A stretch of DNA of 7,486 bases from Ruminiclostridium sp. (lineage in GTDB: Bacteria; Bacillota; Clostridia; Oscillospirales; Oscillospiraceae): NCBI GenBank assembly GCA_017560855.1, contig JAFZEB010000008.1, positions 1 through 7,486 on the forward strand. The letters are read 5' to 3'. Every line of letters starts with the position of its first letter. Position 1 is the stretch's first letter. The position numbers and the translations under genes were made by a program. This document shows, piece after piece, positions 1 through 4,981 of this stretch. The notes beneath the pieces are model-generated. The model was not told the DNA's origin, made no database searches, and was given only the letters and a program-made list of their open reading frames with translations.

Positions 1-41
1 AAATCCGCGTGTCGCTGGTTCGATTCCGGCCCTGGGCACCA
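1..41 (+). tRNA. tRNA-Phe (probable), 3' part only
   Basis: The window opens inside a tRNA. What is present is the last bases of an anticodon loop (AAA), the 3' anticodon stem TCCGC, a five-base variable loop GTGTC, a T arm (GCTGG / TTCGATT / CCGGC), the acceptor strand CCTGGGC, discriminator A and an encoded CCA at 39-41. The anticodon itself lies outside the window. The run AAA-TCCGC-GTGTC matches the usual bacterial tRNA-Phe(GAA) layout, where GAA is followed by AA, so Phe is the best guess; another tRNA with an anticodon ending in A is possible. Only 3 bases separate it from the next tRNA, so the two are processed from one transcript. Confidence 0.85.
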
Positions 42-44
42 TAT

Positions 45-120
45 GCGAGTGTAGCTCATCTGGTAGAGCGCCACCTTGCCAAGGTGGAGGTAGCGAGTTC
101 GAGCCTCGTCACTCGCTCCA
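45..120 (+). tRNA. tRNA-Gly (anticodon GCC)
   Basis: A complete 76-base cloverleaf. The acceptor is GCGAGTG/CACTCGC with discriminator T and encoded CCA (118-120). The D arm contains TAGCTCATCTGGTAGAGC. The anticodon stem is CCACC/GGTGG around loop TTGCCAA, with anticodon GCC at 78-80, reading GGC and GGU glycine codons. The T arm is GCGAG/CTCGT around TTCGAGC. It is the second gene of a tRNA cluster and is followed directly by an intrinsic terminator. Pieces of its 3' half recur, direct and inverted, in the next 340 bases. Confidence 0.97.
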
Positions 121-162
121 AAAAAGAAGTCCGCATCCGTAAGGATGTGGACTTCTTTTTTT
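121..162 (+). terminator. Rho-independent terminator of the tRNA cluster
   Basis: A hairpin with arms of about 14 bases (AAGAAGTCCGCATCC with GGATGTGGACTTCTT, one G-T pair) around loop GTAA ends in seven T. It starts at the base after the tRNA CCA. The inverted repeat continues outward: TCGCTCCA of the tRNA 3' end (113-120) is mirrored by TGGAGCGA (162-169). Confidence 0.93.
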
Positions 163-200
163 GGAGCGAAAGGTAGCTCGGACTCGCTAACATCCACCTC
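162..200 (-). repeat. Degenerate inverted copy of the tRNA-Gly 3' half
   Basis: Read on the minus strand, this stretch resembles the upstream tRNA-Gly from its anticodon stem to its CCA end. The matching blocks, seen on the plus strand, are TGGAGCGA (acceptor end), GCTCG plus ACTCGCTA (T arm) and TCCACCT (anticodon stem). Gaps and substitutions lie between them, so no functional tRNA is encoded. The copy faces the real tRNA across its terminator, and its end runs into the first copy of the paired element described next. A relic of an inverted duplication is likely; how it arose is not visible. Confidence 0.6.
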
Positions 201-304
201 CAAATCCGGGGTGTAGCCCCGGATTTTTTAATCAGGAGGTAACCCGGGTTCCCGCAAAAGCGTCAGCTTTTGTGGGACAAGGGAGCGAGTCGAGCCTCGT
301 CACT
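182..304 (+). repeat. tRNA-Gly-associated paired element, copy 1
   Basis: The element runs from ACTCGCT (182-188) to its inverse AGCGAGT (284-290), followed by CGAGCCTCGTCACT. Inside are hairpin 1 (202-211 with 217-226, followed by a T-rich tract), an ACCTCC/GGAGGT pair enclosing it (196-201 with 235-240), and hairpin 2 (250-261 with 266-277, loop GTCA). The last 21 bases equal the tRNA-Gly T arm and acceptor start (92-113) except for one missing T in the T loop. No reading frame with a ribosome binding site is seen. It could be a mobile intergenic repeat or a structured RNA; strand is arbitrary. Confidence 0.8.
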
Positions 305-341
305 GCTGCCATCGTAAAGGGTTAGCAATGTGCGGGTGGAT

Positions 342-462
342 ACTCGCTACCTCCACCTCCAAATCTGCGGTGTGACCGCAGATTTTTCAATCAGGAGGTA
401 CCCGGGCTCCTGCAAAGGCGTGAGCCTTTGTGGGACAAGGGAGCGAGTCGAGCCTCGTCGCT
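342..462 (+). repeat. tRNA-Gly-associated paired element, copy 2
   Basis: The layout matches copy 1: ACTCGCT (342-348), hairpin 1 (361-371 with 375-385), GGAGGT, CCCGGG, hairpin 2 (408-419 with 424-435, loop GTGA), AGCGAGT (442-448) and the T-arm-like tail. The left end, ACTCGCTACCTCCACCT, is the exact reverse complement of 17 bases of tRNA-Gly. Against copy 1, hairpin 1 has two paired changes that keep pairing (C-G to T-A, G-C to C-G), and hairpin 2 has one (A-T to G-C). About 37 unmatched bases (305-341) separate the copies, and I recognise nothing in them. Confidence 0.8.
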
Positions 463-488
463 CAAAAGTTTTTCGTAATCTTAGAGAG

Positions 489-538
489 TGGGCCGATGTG
501 GGCATGGCCCAGGCCAGCCTCTCTTGGCCTTTGGCCAA
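489..538. repeat. Two short intergenic palindromes
   Basis: The first hairpin pairs TGGGCC (489-494) with GGCCCA (506-511), with ATG/CAT continuing the stem inside. The second pairs TTGGCC (524-529) with GGCCAA (533-538) around TTT. AGAGAG (483-488) and CTCTCT (519-524) also mirror each other across the first. The first resembles the variant palindrome at 2157-2183. No T run follows, so neither looks like a terminator. Confidence 0.6.
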
Positions 539-551
539 TTCACCTTCTCGG

Positions 552-662
552 CCCCTACAAGGGTTGTGCAATCCTTTCCGTATTCGTAGGGGCGATTCAC
601 GAATCGCCCGGGGAGCTTGGGTCATCGAACCACGTGGCGGGCGCTTCATGAAGCGCCCCTAC
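552..662. repeat. Mosaic of GTAGGGG-type palindromic repeats
   Basis: CCCCTAC at 552-558 is the inverse of GTAGGGG at 586-592, with a hairpin between them (AAGGGTTG 559-566 with CAATCCTT 569-576). GTAGGGGCG at 586-594 is in turn mirrored by CGCCCCTAC at 654-662. Between those ends are two nine-base-arm palindromes: GGGCGATTC/GAATCGCCC (590-609) and GGGCGCTTC/GAAGCGCCC (639-658). Such elements are common between genes in Oscillospiraceae and give rise to false short proteins. Another copy of the first palindrome is at 4946-4965. Confidence 0.8.
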
Positions 663-695
663 AACGGGACAGCACGAGTATACTGTACACCCCCA

Positions 696-724
696 TTGAC
701 AACCCGTCCCTTTTCCTCTATCCT
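696..724 (+). promoter_or_regulatory. Sigma-A promoter of the MATE gene
   Basis: A perfect -35 box TTGACA (696-701), a 17-base spacer and -10 box TATCCT (719-724) predict a transcript start near 731. That leaves an untranslated leader of about 34 bases. The TATAAT at 743-748 has no matching -35 at a usable distance and sits too close to the start codon. Confidence 0.75.
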
Positions 725-764
725 TAACTTACACACATATTTTATAATGGAAGAAGGGTTTTCC

Positions 765-2153
765 ATGAAACCTGTCTCCGCACCGCCTCAGGGCAATCCC
801 CTGGGCACCGCCCCTCTGGGGCCTCTCATCTATAAATTTGCCGTTCCCTCCATCATCGCCATGCTGGTGGGCTCGGTCTACAACATCACCGACCAGATCT
901 TCATCGGCCAGGTGGTGGGCATGCTGGGCAACGCCGCCACCAACGTGGTCTTCCCCCTGGTCTCCCTGTCCATCGCCATGTCCCAGTTGGTGGGCGTGGG
1001 TCTGGCCGCCAACTTCAACCTCTCCCTGGGTGCCAAACAGGAGGAGGATGCCAAAGCTTTCGTGGGCACCGGCCTGACCCTGGTGACCCTGGTGGGTATC
1101 CTGTTTACCGTGGCGGTCCTCCTCTTCGAGACCCCCATCCTCCGCCTCTGCGGCGCCACCGATACCGTTCTGCCCTATGCCCGGGAATACCTTTCCATCA
1201 CCGTCTGGGGTATGCCCTTCGTGATCTTCGCCAACGGTGTCTATCCCGTCATCCGGGCCGACCGCAGCCCCAAGGTGGCCATGACCTCCTCCCTGGTGGG
1301 TGCCGGTCTGAACATCTTCCTGGACTGGCTGTTTATGTTCCCTCTGGGCATGGGTATTCGGGGGGCGGCCATCGCCACGGTCATCAGCCAAGTGGTATCT
1401 TTCCTGATCTGTCTGGCGTACTTTCCCAAGTTCAAGACCTTCCCCATTGAACGGGCCTCCCTGGGAATCCAAAAGACCTTTGCTACCCGTATCCTGAAGC
1501 TGGGCACCGCCAGCTTTGCCAACCACATGGTCATGACCCTGGTGAATGTGGTGCTGAACAACACCCTGGTTTACTACGGAGCCCTGTCCATCTATGGCAG
1601 CGATATCCCTCTGGCGGTGGCCGGTGTGGTGGGCAAGGTCAACGCCATCATGATCTCCTTCGTGGTGGGTCTGGCCCATGGCTGTCAGCCCATCCTCAGC
1701 TTCAACATGGGTGCCAAAAACTACAGCCGGGTGAAGGGGACCTTTCAGCGGGCTCTTGCAGTGGGTCTGGTGTTCAGCTTCGGGGCCTTTGCCCTCTTCC
1801 AGCTCTTCCCCCACCAGGTCCTGTCTATCTTCGGCACAGGGGAGGAACTGTACTTCCAGTTTGGTGAGGACTACCTGCAGATCTACCTTCTCATGGTAGG
1901 CCTCTTCGGCATTCAGCCCCTGGCCGGAAACTACTTTACTTCCATCGGCGAGGTCAAGCAGAGTCTTTTCCTGTCCGTTTCCCGACAGGGCTTCCTGCTC
2001 CTGCCCCTGCTTATCATCCTGCCCCTCATCTGGGGCCTGGACGGCGTCCTCTATGCCGGTCCCATTGCTGATTTCCTGGCGGTGGTTCTGGCCGGGACCA
2101 TGGTGGTCCGGAGTTTTCGAAAGCTGGACCGCTTGGCAGCAGAAGAAACATGA
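765..2153 (+). CDS. MATE family multidrug/toxin efflux transporter
   Basis: The 462-residue product is an integral inner-membrane exporter of the MATE family, whose members use a Na+ or H+ gradient to expel cationic drugs, dyes or metabolites. Length fits the family (about 450) and the sequence is hydrophobic throughout, consistent with 12 helices in two halves. After a short Pro-rich tail come helix 1 with DQIFIG (residues 43-48), a GVGLAANFNLSLG segment in the next helices, and a second-half counterpart (GLAHGCQPILSFNMGAK), the usual internal duplication. It looks closest to the MepA-like branch. I chose ATG 765 because AGAAGGG lies 6-7 bases upstream; the frame stays open back to 330, but that part crosses repeats and a promoter. 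ATG 747 has no such site. The substrate cannot be read from sequence. It is probably co-transcribed with the next gene, since no terminator lies between. Confidence 0.95.
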   Translation: MKPVSAPPQGNPLGTAPLGPLIYKFAVPSIIAMLVGSVYNITDQIFIGQVVGMLGNAATNVVFPLVSLSIAMSQLVGVGLAANFNLSLGAKQEEDAKAFVGTGLTLVTLVGILFTVAVLLFETPILRLCGATDTVLPYAREYLSITVWGMPFVIFANGVYPVIRADRSPKVAMTSSLVGAGLNIFLDWLFMFPLGMGIRGAAIATVISQVVSFLICLAYFPKFKTFPIERASLGIQKTFATRILKLGTASFANHMVMTLVNVVLNNTLVYYGALSIYGSDIPLAVAGVVGKVNAIMISFVVGLAHGCQPILSFNMGAKNYSRVKGTFQRALAVGLVFSFGAFALFQLFPHQVLSIFGTGEELYFQFGEDYLQIYLLMVGLFGIQPLAGNYFTSIGEVKQSLFLSVSRQGFLLLPLLIILPLIWGLDGVLYAGPIADFLAVVLAGTMVVRSFRKLDRLAAEET

Positions 2154-2156
2154 ATT

Positions 2157-2183
2157 GTAGGGGACGATGACCACATCGGCCCG
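2157..2183. repeat. Variant intergenic palindrome between MATE and LOR genes
   Basis: GTAGGGGACGATG, then a four-base loop, then CATCGGCCC form a hairpin with one mismatch. The GTAGGGG start matches the repeats at 586 and 4942. It fills most of the 49-base gap between the two genes and ends 7 bases before the ribosome binding site. No T run follows, so it should not stop transcription; it may affect mRNA stability. Confidence 0.6.
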
Positions 2184-2202
2184 TGAAAAAGGAGGTCATT
2201 CC

Positions 2203-2712
2203 ATGAAACTCTACATCAAAGAAAAGGTCTTTTCCTGGACCGACAAATTCACCATCAAGGACGAATATGGCGAAGACCGCTACACCGCCCAGGGCGAGCT
2301 CATTTCCATTGGCAAGAAGCTCCATGTCTACGACCGCTTCGGCGAGGAGGTCATCACCATCCGCCAGAAGGTGGTCAGCCTGCTGCCCCGGTATGACATC
2401 ATCATCCGCGGCCGGGAGTTTGGCCGACTGGTGAAGAAGATCACCCTCCTCCGCCACAAGTATGCCCTGGAAGGGGTGGGCTGGGAGATCGAAGGCAACT
2501 TCTATGGGCTGAATTTTACCGCCACCCAGCAAGGTCGACACATTTTCTCTATTGCCAAGGAGTGGATCAGCTGGGGTGACAGCTACGCCATCGACATCCC
2601 CGACCCCTCCCTGGAGCTTCAGGCTCTGGCGGTGGTCCTGGCCATCGACTGTGCCAACGAGGCGGGAGAGAAGGCCTCCATCGGTGTGGACATCGCAGAT
2701 ATTTTTGACTGA
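2203..2712 (+). CDS. LURP-one-related (LOR/tubby-like fold) protein
   Basis: The 169-residue soluble protein fits the LURP-one-related family (LOR, tubby C-terminal-like fold, related to scramblases). It opens with MKLYIKEKVFSW and alternates short beta strands in the family's order: FTIKDEYGEDRYTAQGE, then KKLHVYDRFGEEVITIRQK, then a turn and YDIIIRGREFGRLVKK. A helical segment near the C terminus (LELQALAVVLAIDCANE) matches the central hydrophobic helix of that fold. Bacterial members have no settled function; phospholipid or membrane binding has been suggested for the fold. There is no signal peptide. ATG 2203 was chosen because GGAGG (2191-2195) sits 7 bases upstream; an in-frame ATG at 2167 lies inside the repeat. 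The gene follows the transporter by 49 bases, so a shared transcript is likely, though no functional link is shown. Confidence 0.85.
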   Translation: MKLYIKEKVFSWTDKFTIKDEYGEDRYTAQGELISIGKKLHVYDRFGEEVITIRQKVVSLLPRYDIIIRGREFGRLVKKITLLRHKYALEGVGWEIEGNFYGLNFTATQQGRHIFSIAKEWISWGDSYAIDIPDPSLELQALAVVLAIDCANEAGEKASIGVDIADIFD

Positions 2713-2718
2713 GAACGC

Positions 2719-2750
2719 AAAAATCCCACGGCATATGCCGTGGGATTTTT
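2719..2750. terminator. Bidirectional intrinsic terminator
   Basis: A perfect 32-base palindrome with 16-base arms reads AAAAATCCCACGGCAT and its inverse. It carries five T on both strands. It lies between the ends of two convergent genes, 6 bases after one stop codon and 2 bases beyond the other, so it can serve both operons. Confidence 0.93.
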
Positions 2751-2752
2751 AT

Positions 2753-3367
2753 TTACGCAAAGGGCCGTACCCTAAAAATAGCCCCCAGGCTTTCCGCCAG
2801 CTGGCGGCAGGCCTCGATCTCAGCCTCACTTTTGTCATAGTCCACGATGGACACCATGACCTTGGGGACGTACTTGCCCGCATCCCGGACGAAGTCCAGC
2901 ATGGCCTGCCAGGCCTTCTCCCCAGAGCCAGGGCGGGTCAGGCGCAGGTATTCCTCCAGATTGGAGCCGTTGAGAGACACGGAGACGGCATCCAACCGTC
3001 CGGCCAGCTCAGGGGTCACATCCCGGTGGTTAATGAGGGAGCCGTGGCCGTTGGTGTTCAGGCGGATGGGGGGGCAGGTATCCCCCAGGGTCTCATGGAG
3101 ACGGTCGCAGATCCAGAGCATGTCGTCCAGGCGGCAGGTGGGTTCTCCGTAGCCGCAGAAGACGATCTCCGGATAGGCGGTGGGGTCCATGTTCAGAATG
3201 GAATCCAGGACCTCCTGGCGGGTGGGTTCCCCGTCCAGCCAGAGGCCACCCAGGCCGGAGCCCTCCTGGTCCCGGATGCAGAAGACGCACCGGCAGTCGC
3301 ACCGGTTGGTCATGTTGATGTAGAGACTGCCGAAGTAGTCATAGGTGACGATATTGTTGGGGTTCAT
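2753..3367 (-). CDS. TatD-associated radical SAM protein
   Basis: This 204-residue protein belongs to the radical SAM superfamily, which uses a [4Fe-4S] cluster and S-adenosylmethionine to start radical chemistry. The cluster motif CxxxCxxC is at C23, C27 and C30 (NRCDCRCVFC). It is followed by the glycine-rich SAM-binding segment VFCGYGEPTC and by later strand motifs IRLNTNGHG and DAVSVSLNG. The protein is short: a minimal radical SAM core with no SPASM or other C-terminal domain. Its position just after tatD fits the known 'TatD-linked' radical SAM group, whose substrate is unknown. Its ATG lies 4 bases after the tatD stop, with only a weak GAGG upstream inside the tatD end, so translation is probably coupled. 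It is last in the operon and ends beside the shared terminator. Confidence 0.93.
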   Translation of the reverse strand: MNPNNIVTYDYFGSLYINMTNRCDCRCVFCIRDQEGSGLGGLWLDGEPTRQEVLDSILNMDPTAYPEIVFCGYGEPTCRLDDMLWICDRLHETLGDTCPPIRLNTNGHGSLINHRDVTPELAGRLDAVSVSLNGSNLEEYLRLTRPGSGEKAWQAMLDFVRDAGKYVPKVMVSIVDYDKSEAEIEACRQLAESLGAIFRVRPFA

Positions 3368-3371
3368 AGGC

Positions 3372-4136
3372 TCAGCCCTCGATGTTGAAGAGCCGCTTGC
3401 CGTTTTCGGTGGTGATGGTCTCCACCTCTTCCCGGGTCAGGCCCTTGATCTCGGCGATGGTCTGGGCCATCCGGTAGACGTACCGGGAGTCGCACCGCTT
3501 GCCCCGGAAGGGGGTGGGCGCCATGTAGGGGGCGTCGGTCTCCACCATGATGCGCTCCATGGGCACAGCGGCGATGACCTCAGGGGCCTTTCGGGCGTTC
3601 TTGAAGGTGATGGTGCCTGTGAAGGACAGGTGCCAGCCCAGCTTCACCAGGGTCTTGGCGTCCTCGGCGCTGCCGGAGTAGCAGTGGAAGACACCCCGGA
3701 CCTTGGGGAACTCCTTGACGATGGCCAGACAGTCGGCGTGGGCCTCCCGGTCGTGGACGATGACGGGGAGGTCCAGCTTTTCCGCCAGGGCCATCTGGGC
3801 CCGGAAGACCTCCTTCTGGAGGTCGTGGGGGACTTCCTTCCAGTAGTAGTCCAGGCCGATCTCGCCGATGGCCTTCACCTTGGGGTGGGCGGCCATTTCT
3901 TCGATCTGAGCCAGCCAGTCTTCCGGCAGGTTCAGGGCATCCTCGGGATGGATGCCGGCGGCGGCGTAGATATGGGGGTACTGCTCGGCCATTTCAATGC
4001 ACCGGCGGGAGGACCACAGGTCGTTGCCGGGGCAGAGGACCAGGCCCACCCCTTCCCCGGGCAGGGAGGAGAGGACTTCGTCCCGGTCCTCGTTGAAGGC
4101 GGAGGCGTAGTAATGGGCGTGGGTATCAAAGAGCAT
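3372..4136 (-). CDS. tatD: TatD family metal-dependent hydrolase (DNase-like)
   Basis: The 254-residue cytosolic TIM-barrel hydrolase has the full set of TatD metal ligands: HxH at H6 and H8 (FDTHAHY), E92 in GEIGLDYY, H128 in VIVHDRE, H151 in FHCYSGS and D201 in VETDAPY. Studied members (TatD, YcfH, YjjV) are Mg2+-dependent DNases or exonucleases linked to DNA repair, and some relatives act on D-aminoacyl-tRNA or other substrates, so the exact reaction here is open. Length is typical. The start has AAAGGAGG about 8 bases upstream, inside the end of the DUF1836 gene, whose stop is 3 bases before this ATG. The radical SAM gene starts 4 bases after its stop. The symbol names the family, not a proven orthologue. 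Confidence 0.95.
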   Translation of the reverse strand: MLFDTHAHYYASAFNEDRDEVLSSLPGEGVGLVLCPGNDLWSSRRCIEMAEQYPHIYAAAGIHPEDALNLPEDWLAQIEEMAAHPKVKAIGEIGLDYYWKEVPHDLQKEVFRAQMALAEKLDLPVIVHDREAHADCLAIVKEFPKVRGVFHCYSGSAEDAKTLVKLGWHLSFTGTITFKNARKAPEVIAAVPMERIMVETDAPYMAPTPFRGKRCDSRYVYRMAQTIAEIKGLTREEVETITTENGKRLFNIEG

Positions 4137-4139
4137 GGG

Positions 4140-4793
4140 TCAGTCCTCCTTTTTCTGGGTCATTTCCATGGACCGGTGCCAGGTGCCGCCGCTGATGCTT
4201 TCCAGGTCCAGGACCTGCTGGGTGTCGGCGTCCTGGAGGCGCAGGAGCTTTTCGGCCAGGATGCGGGAGAAGCCGGACATGAGGATACTCTGGATGATGA
4301 AGTGTTCCACGGCGTCCTCCCGGTGGTTCTCTTCGCTGGGGTCGCCCAGGATCTGCTCGGCGGCGGTGCGGGTCTGGGTGGTGTAGAAGAGGGCGATCTC
4401 CTGGAGGCGCTCAATGTAGTGGGTATAGAAGGTCTTGACCTCCTCCTCATCGGCGGTGATGGGCAGCAGCTGCTGGATGCCGTTGATGCTGGTGCCCTGC
4501 TTCAGGGTGAAGATCATGATGAGGTAGGCAATGTGGATGCGGTAATACTTCCGCTTTTCCGGGGCGGGCATGACCTTCAGGCGGACGTAGTTGTTGATGG
4601 TGGTGGGGGTGACGGGCTTGTTCTTCTGGTCCTCCACGGGGATGAAATCCAGGTACTGACCCAGCAGGGCGATAACCTGATCCATATAGAGACCGATGTC
4701 GGGCAGCTCCTTCCAAGCGGGGAGCTTGTAATTGTTCAGGTAATTCTCCCATCGGCCAAGCTTGTGGGCCACCAGTTCCTTGTCGTAGCTCAT
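4140..4793 (-). CDS. DUF1836 domain-containing protein
   Basis: This 217-residue soluble protein is recognised as DUF1836 from the N-terminal block WKELPDIGLYMDQVIALLGQYL (residues 27-48) and the following TPTTINNYVRLKVMPAPEKR. Residues about 62-110 read like a MerR-type winged helix: a TxxTINNYVRLKVMPAP turn, a Tyr-rich wing (KRKYYRIHIAYL), then SINGIQQLL. I therefore infer a possible DNA-binding role; the family has no proven function. The C-terminal half looks helical and acidic, with no membrane segment. ATG 4793 has AAAGAGAG about 8 bases upstream and follows a good promoter. As first gene of the operon with tatD and the radical SAM gene it could be their regulator. Residues from about 120 onward match nothing I recognise. 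Confidence 0.88.
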   Translation of the reverse strand: MSYDKELVAHKLGRWENYLNNYKLPAWKELPDIGLYMDQVIALLGQYLDFIPVEDQKNKPVTPTTINNYVRLKVMPAPEKRKYYRIHIAYLIMIFTLKQGTSINGIQQLLPITADEEEVKTFYTHYIERLQEIALFYTTQTRTAAEQILGDPSEENHREDAVEHFIIQSILMSGFSRILAEKLLRLQDADTQQVLDLESISGGTWHRSMEMTQKKED

Positions 4794-4853
4794 AAGACGC
4801 TCTCTTTCTATGAAAAATTTTCGTGGTTCCGTTGAAAATGTGTGCGTTCATTT

Positions 4854-4882
4854 ATTTTACCACAAAATGAGAGGGAGAACAA
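4854..4882 (-). promoter_or_regulatory. Sigma-A promoter of the DUF1836-tatD-rSAM operon
   Basis: On the minus strand, TTGTTC (4882-4877), a 17-base spacer and TAAAAT (4859-4854), preceded by a TGG extended -10, give a good match. The predicted start near 4847 leaves a leader of about 54 bases. Confidence 0.7.
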
Positions 4883-4945
4883 CGGGAACGGAAAAGAAAT
4901 TTTGGTGCAGCTTGTGGTGGATATTAGATGTGGCGGTGTTCGCAG

Positions 4946-4965
4946 GGGCGATTCACGAATCGCCC
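4946..4965. repeat. Copy of the GGGCGATTC palindrome
   Basis: GGGCGATTC, AC, GAATCGCCC is identical to the palindrome at 590-609 and is likewise preceded by an AGG context (GCAGGGGCG here, GTAGGGGCG there). It lies 17 bases past the stop codon of the membrane-protein gene. No T run follows on either strand, so it is not a standard terminator, but it could protect the 3' end of that mRNA. The rest of 4883-4981 shows nothing else I can name. Confidence 0.75.
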
Positions 4966-4981
4966 GCCCAACAGGCGTGGT

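Noticed and set aside
325..390. T-box riboswitch, suggested by GCGGGTGGATACTCGC followed by a terminator-like hairpin
   Set aside because: No stem I or specifier loop, poor match to the T-box core, no aminoacyl-tRNA synthetase or amino-acid gene downstream, and copy 1 lacks the motif.
347..651. Short open frames over the repeats (100 aa minus, 73 aa plus)
   Set aside because: They read through palindromic repeats; phrases like RRGDSRIAR and GAIHESPG are products of the GGGCGATTC repeat and recur at 4842-5196.
330..764. N-terminal extension of the MATE reading frame back to 330
   Set aside because: It crosses paired-element copy 2, the palindrome mosaic and the promoter at 696-724, and has no ribosome binding site; ATG 765 has AGAAGGG.
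729..2174. 481-residue minus-strand frame opposite the MATE gene
   Set aside because: Shadow of a GC-rich gene: its composition is His/Gly/Asp/Gln-rich, it has no domain or start signal, and the plus frame is a clear transporter.
2552..3388. 278-residue plus-strand frame across the LOR end, terminator and radical SAM gene
   Set aside because: It runs through a perfect terminator and opposite an intact CxxxCxxC enzyme, without a start signal.
3345..4835. 496-residue plus-strand frame opposite tatD and DUF1836
   Set aside because: Antisense shadow rich in Gly, Val, Asp and Leu, spanning two genes with intact catalytic motifs on the other strand; no ribosome binding site.
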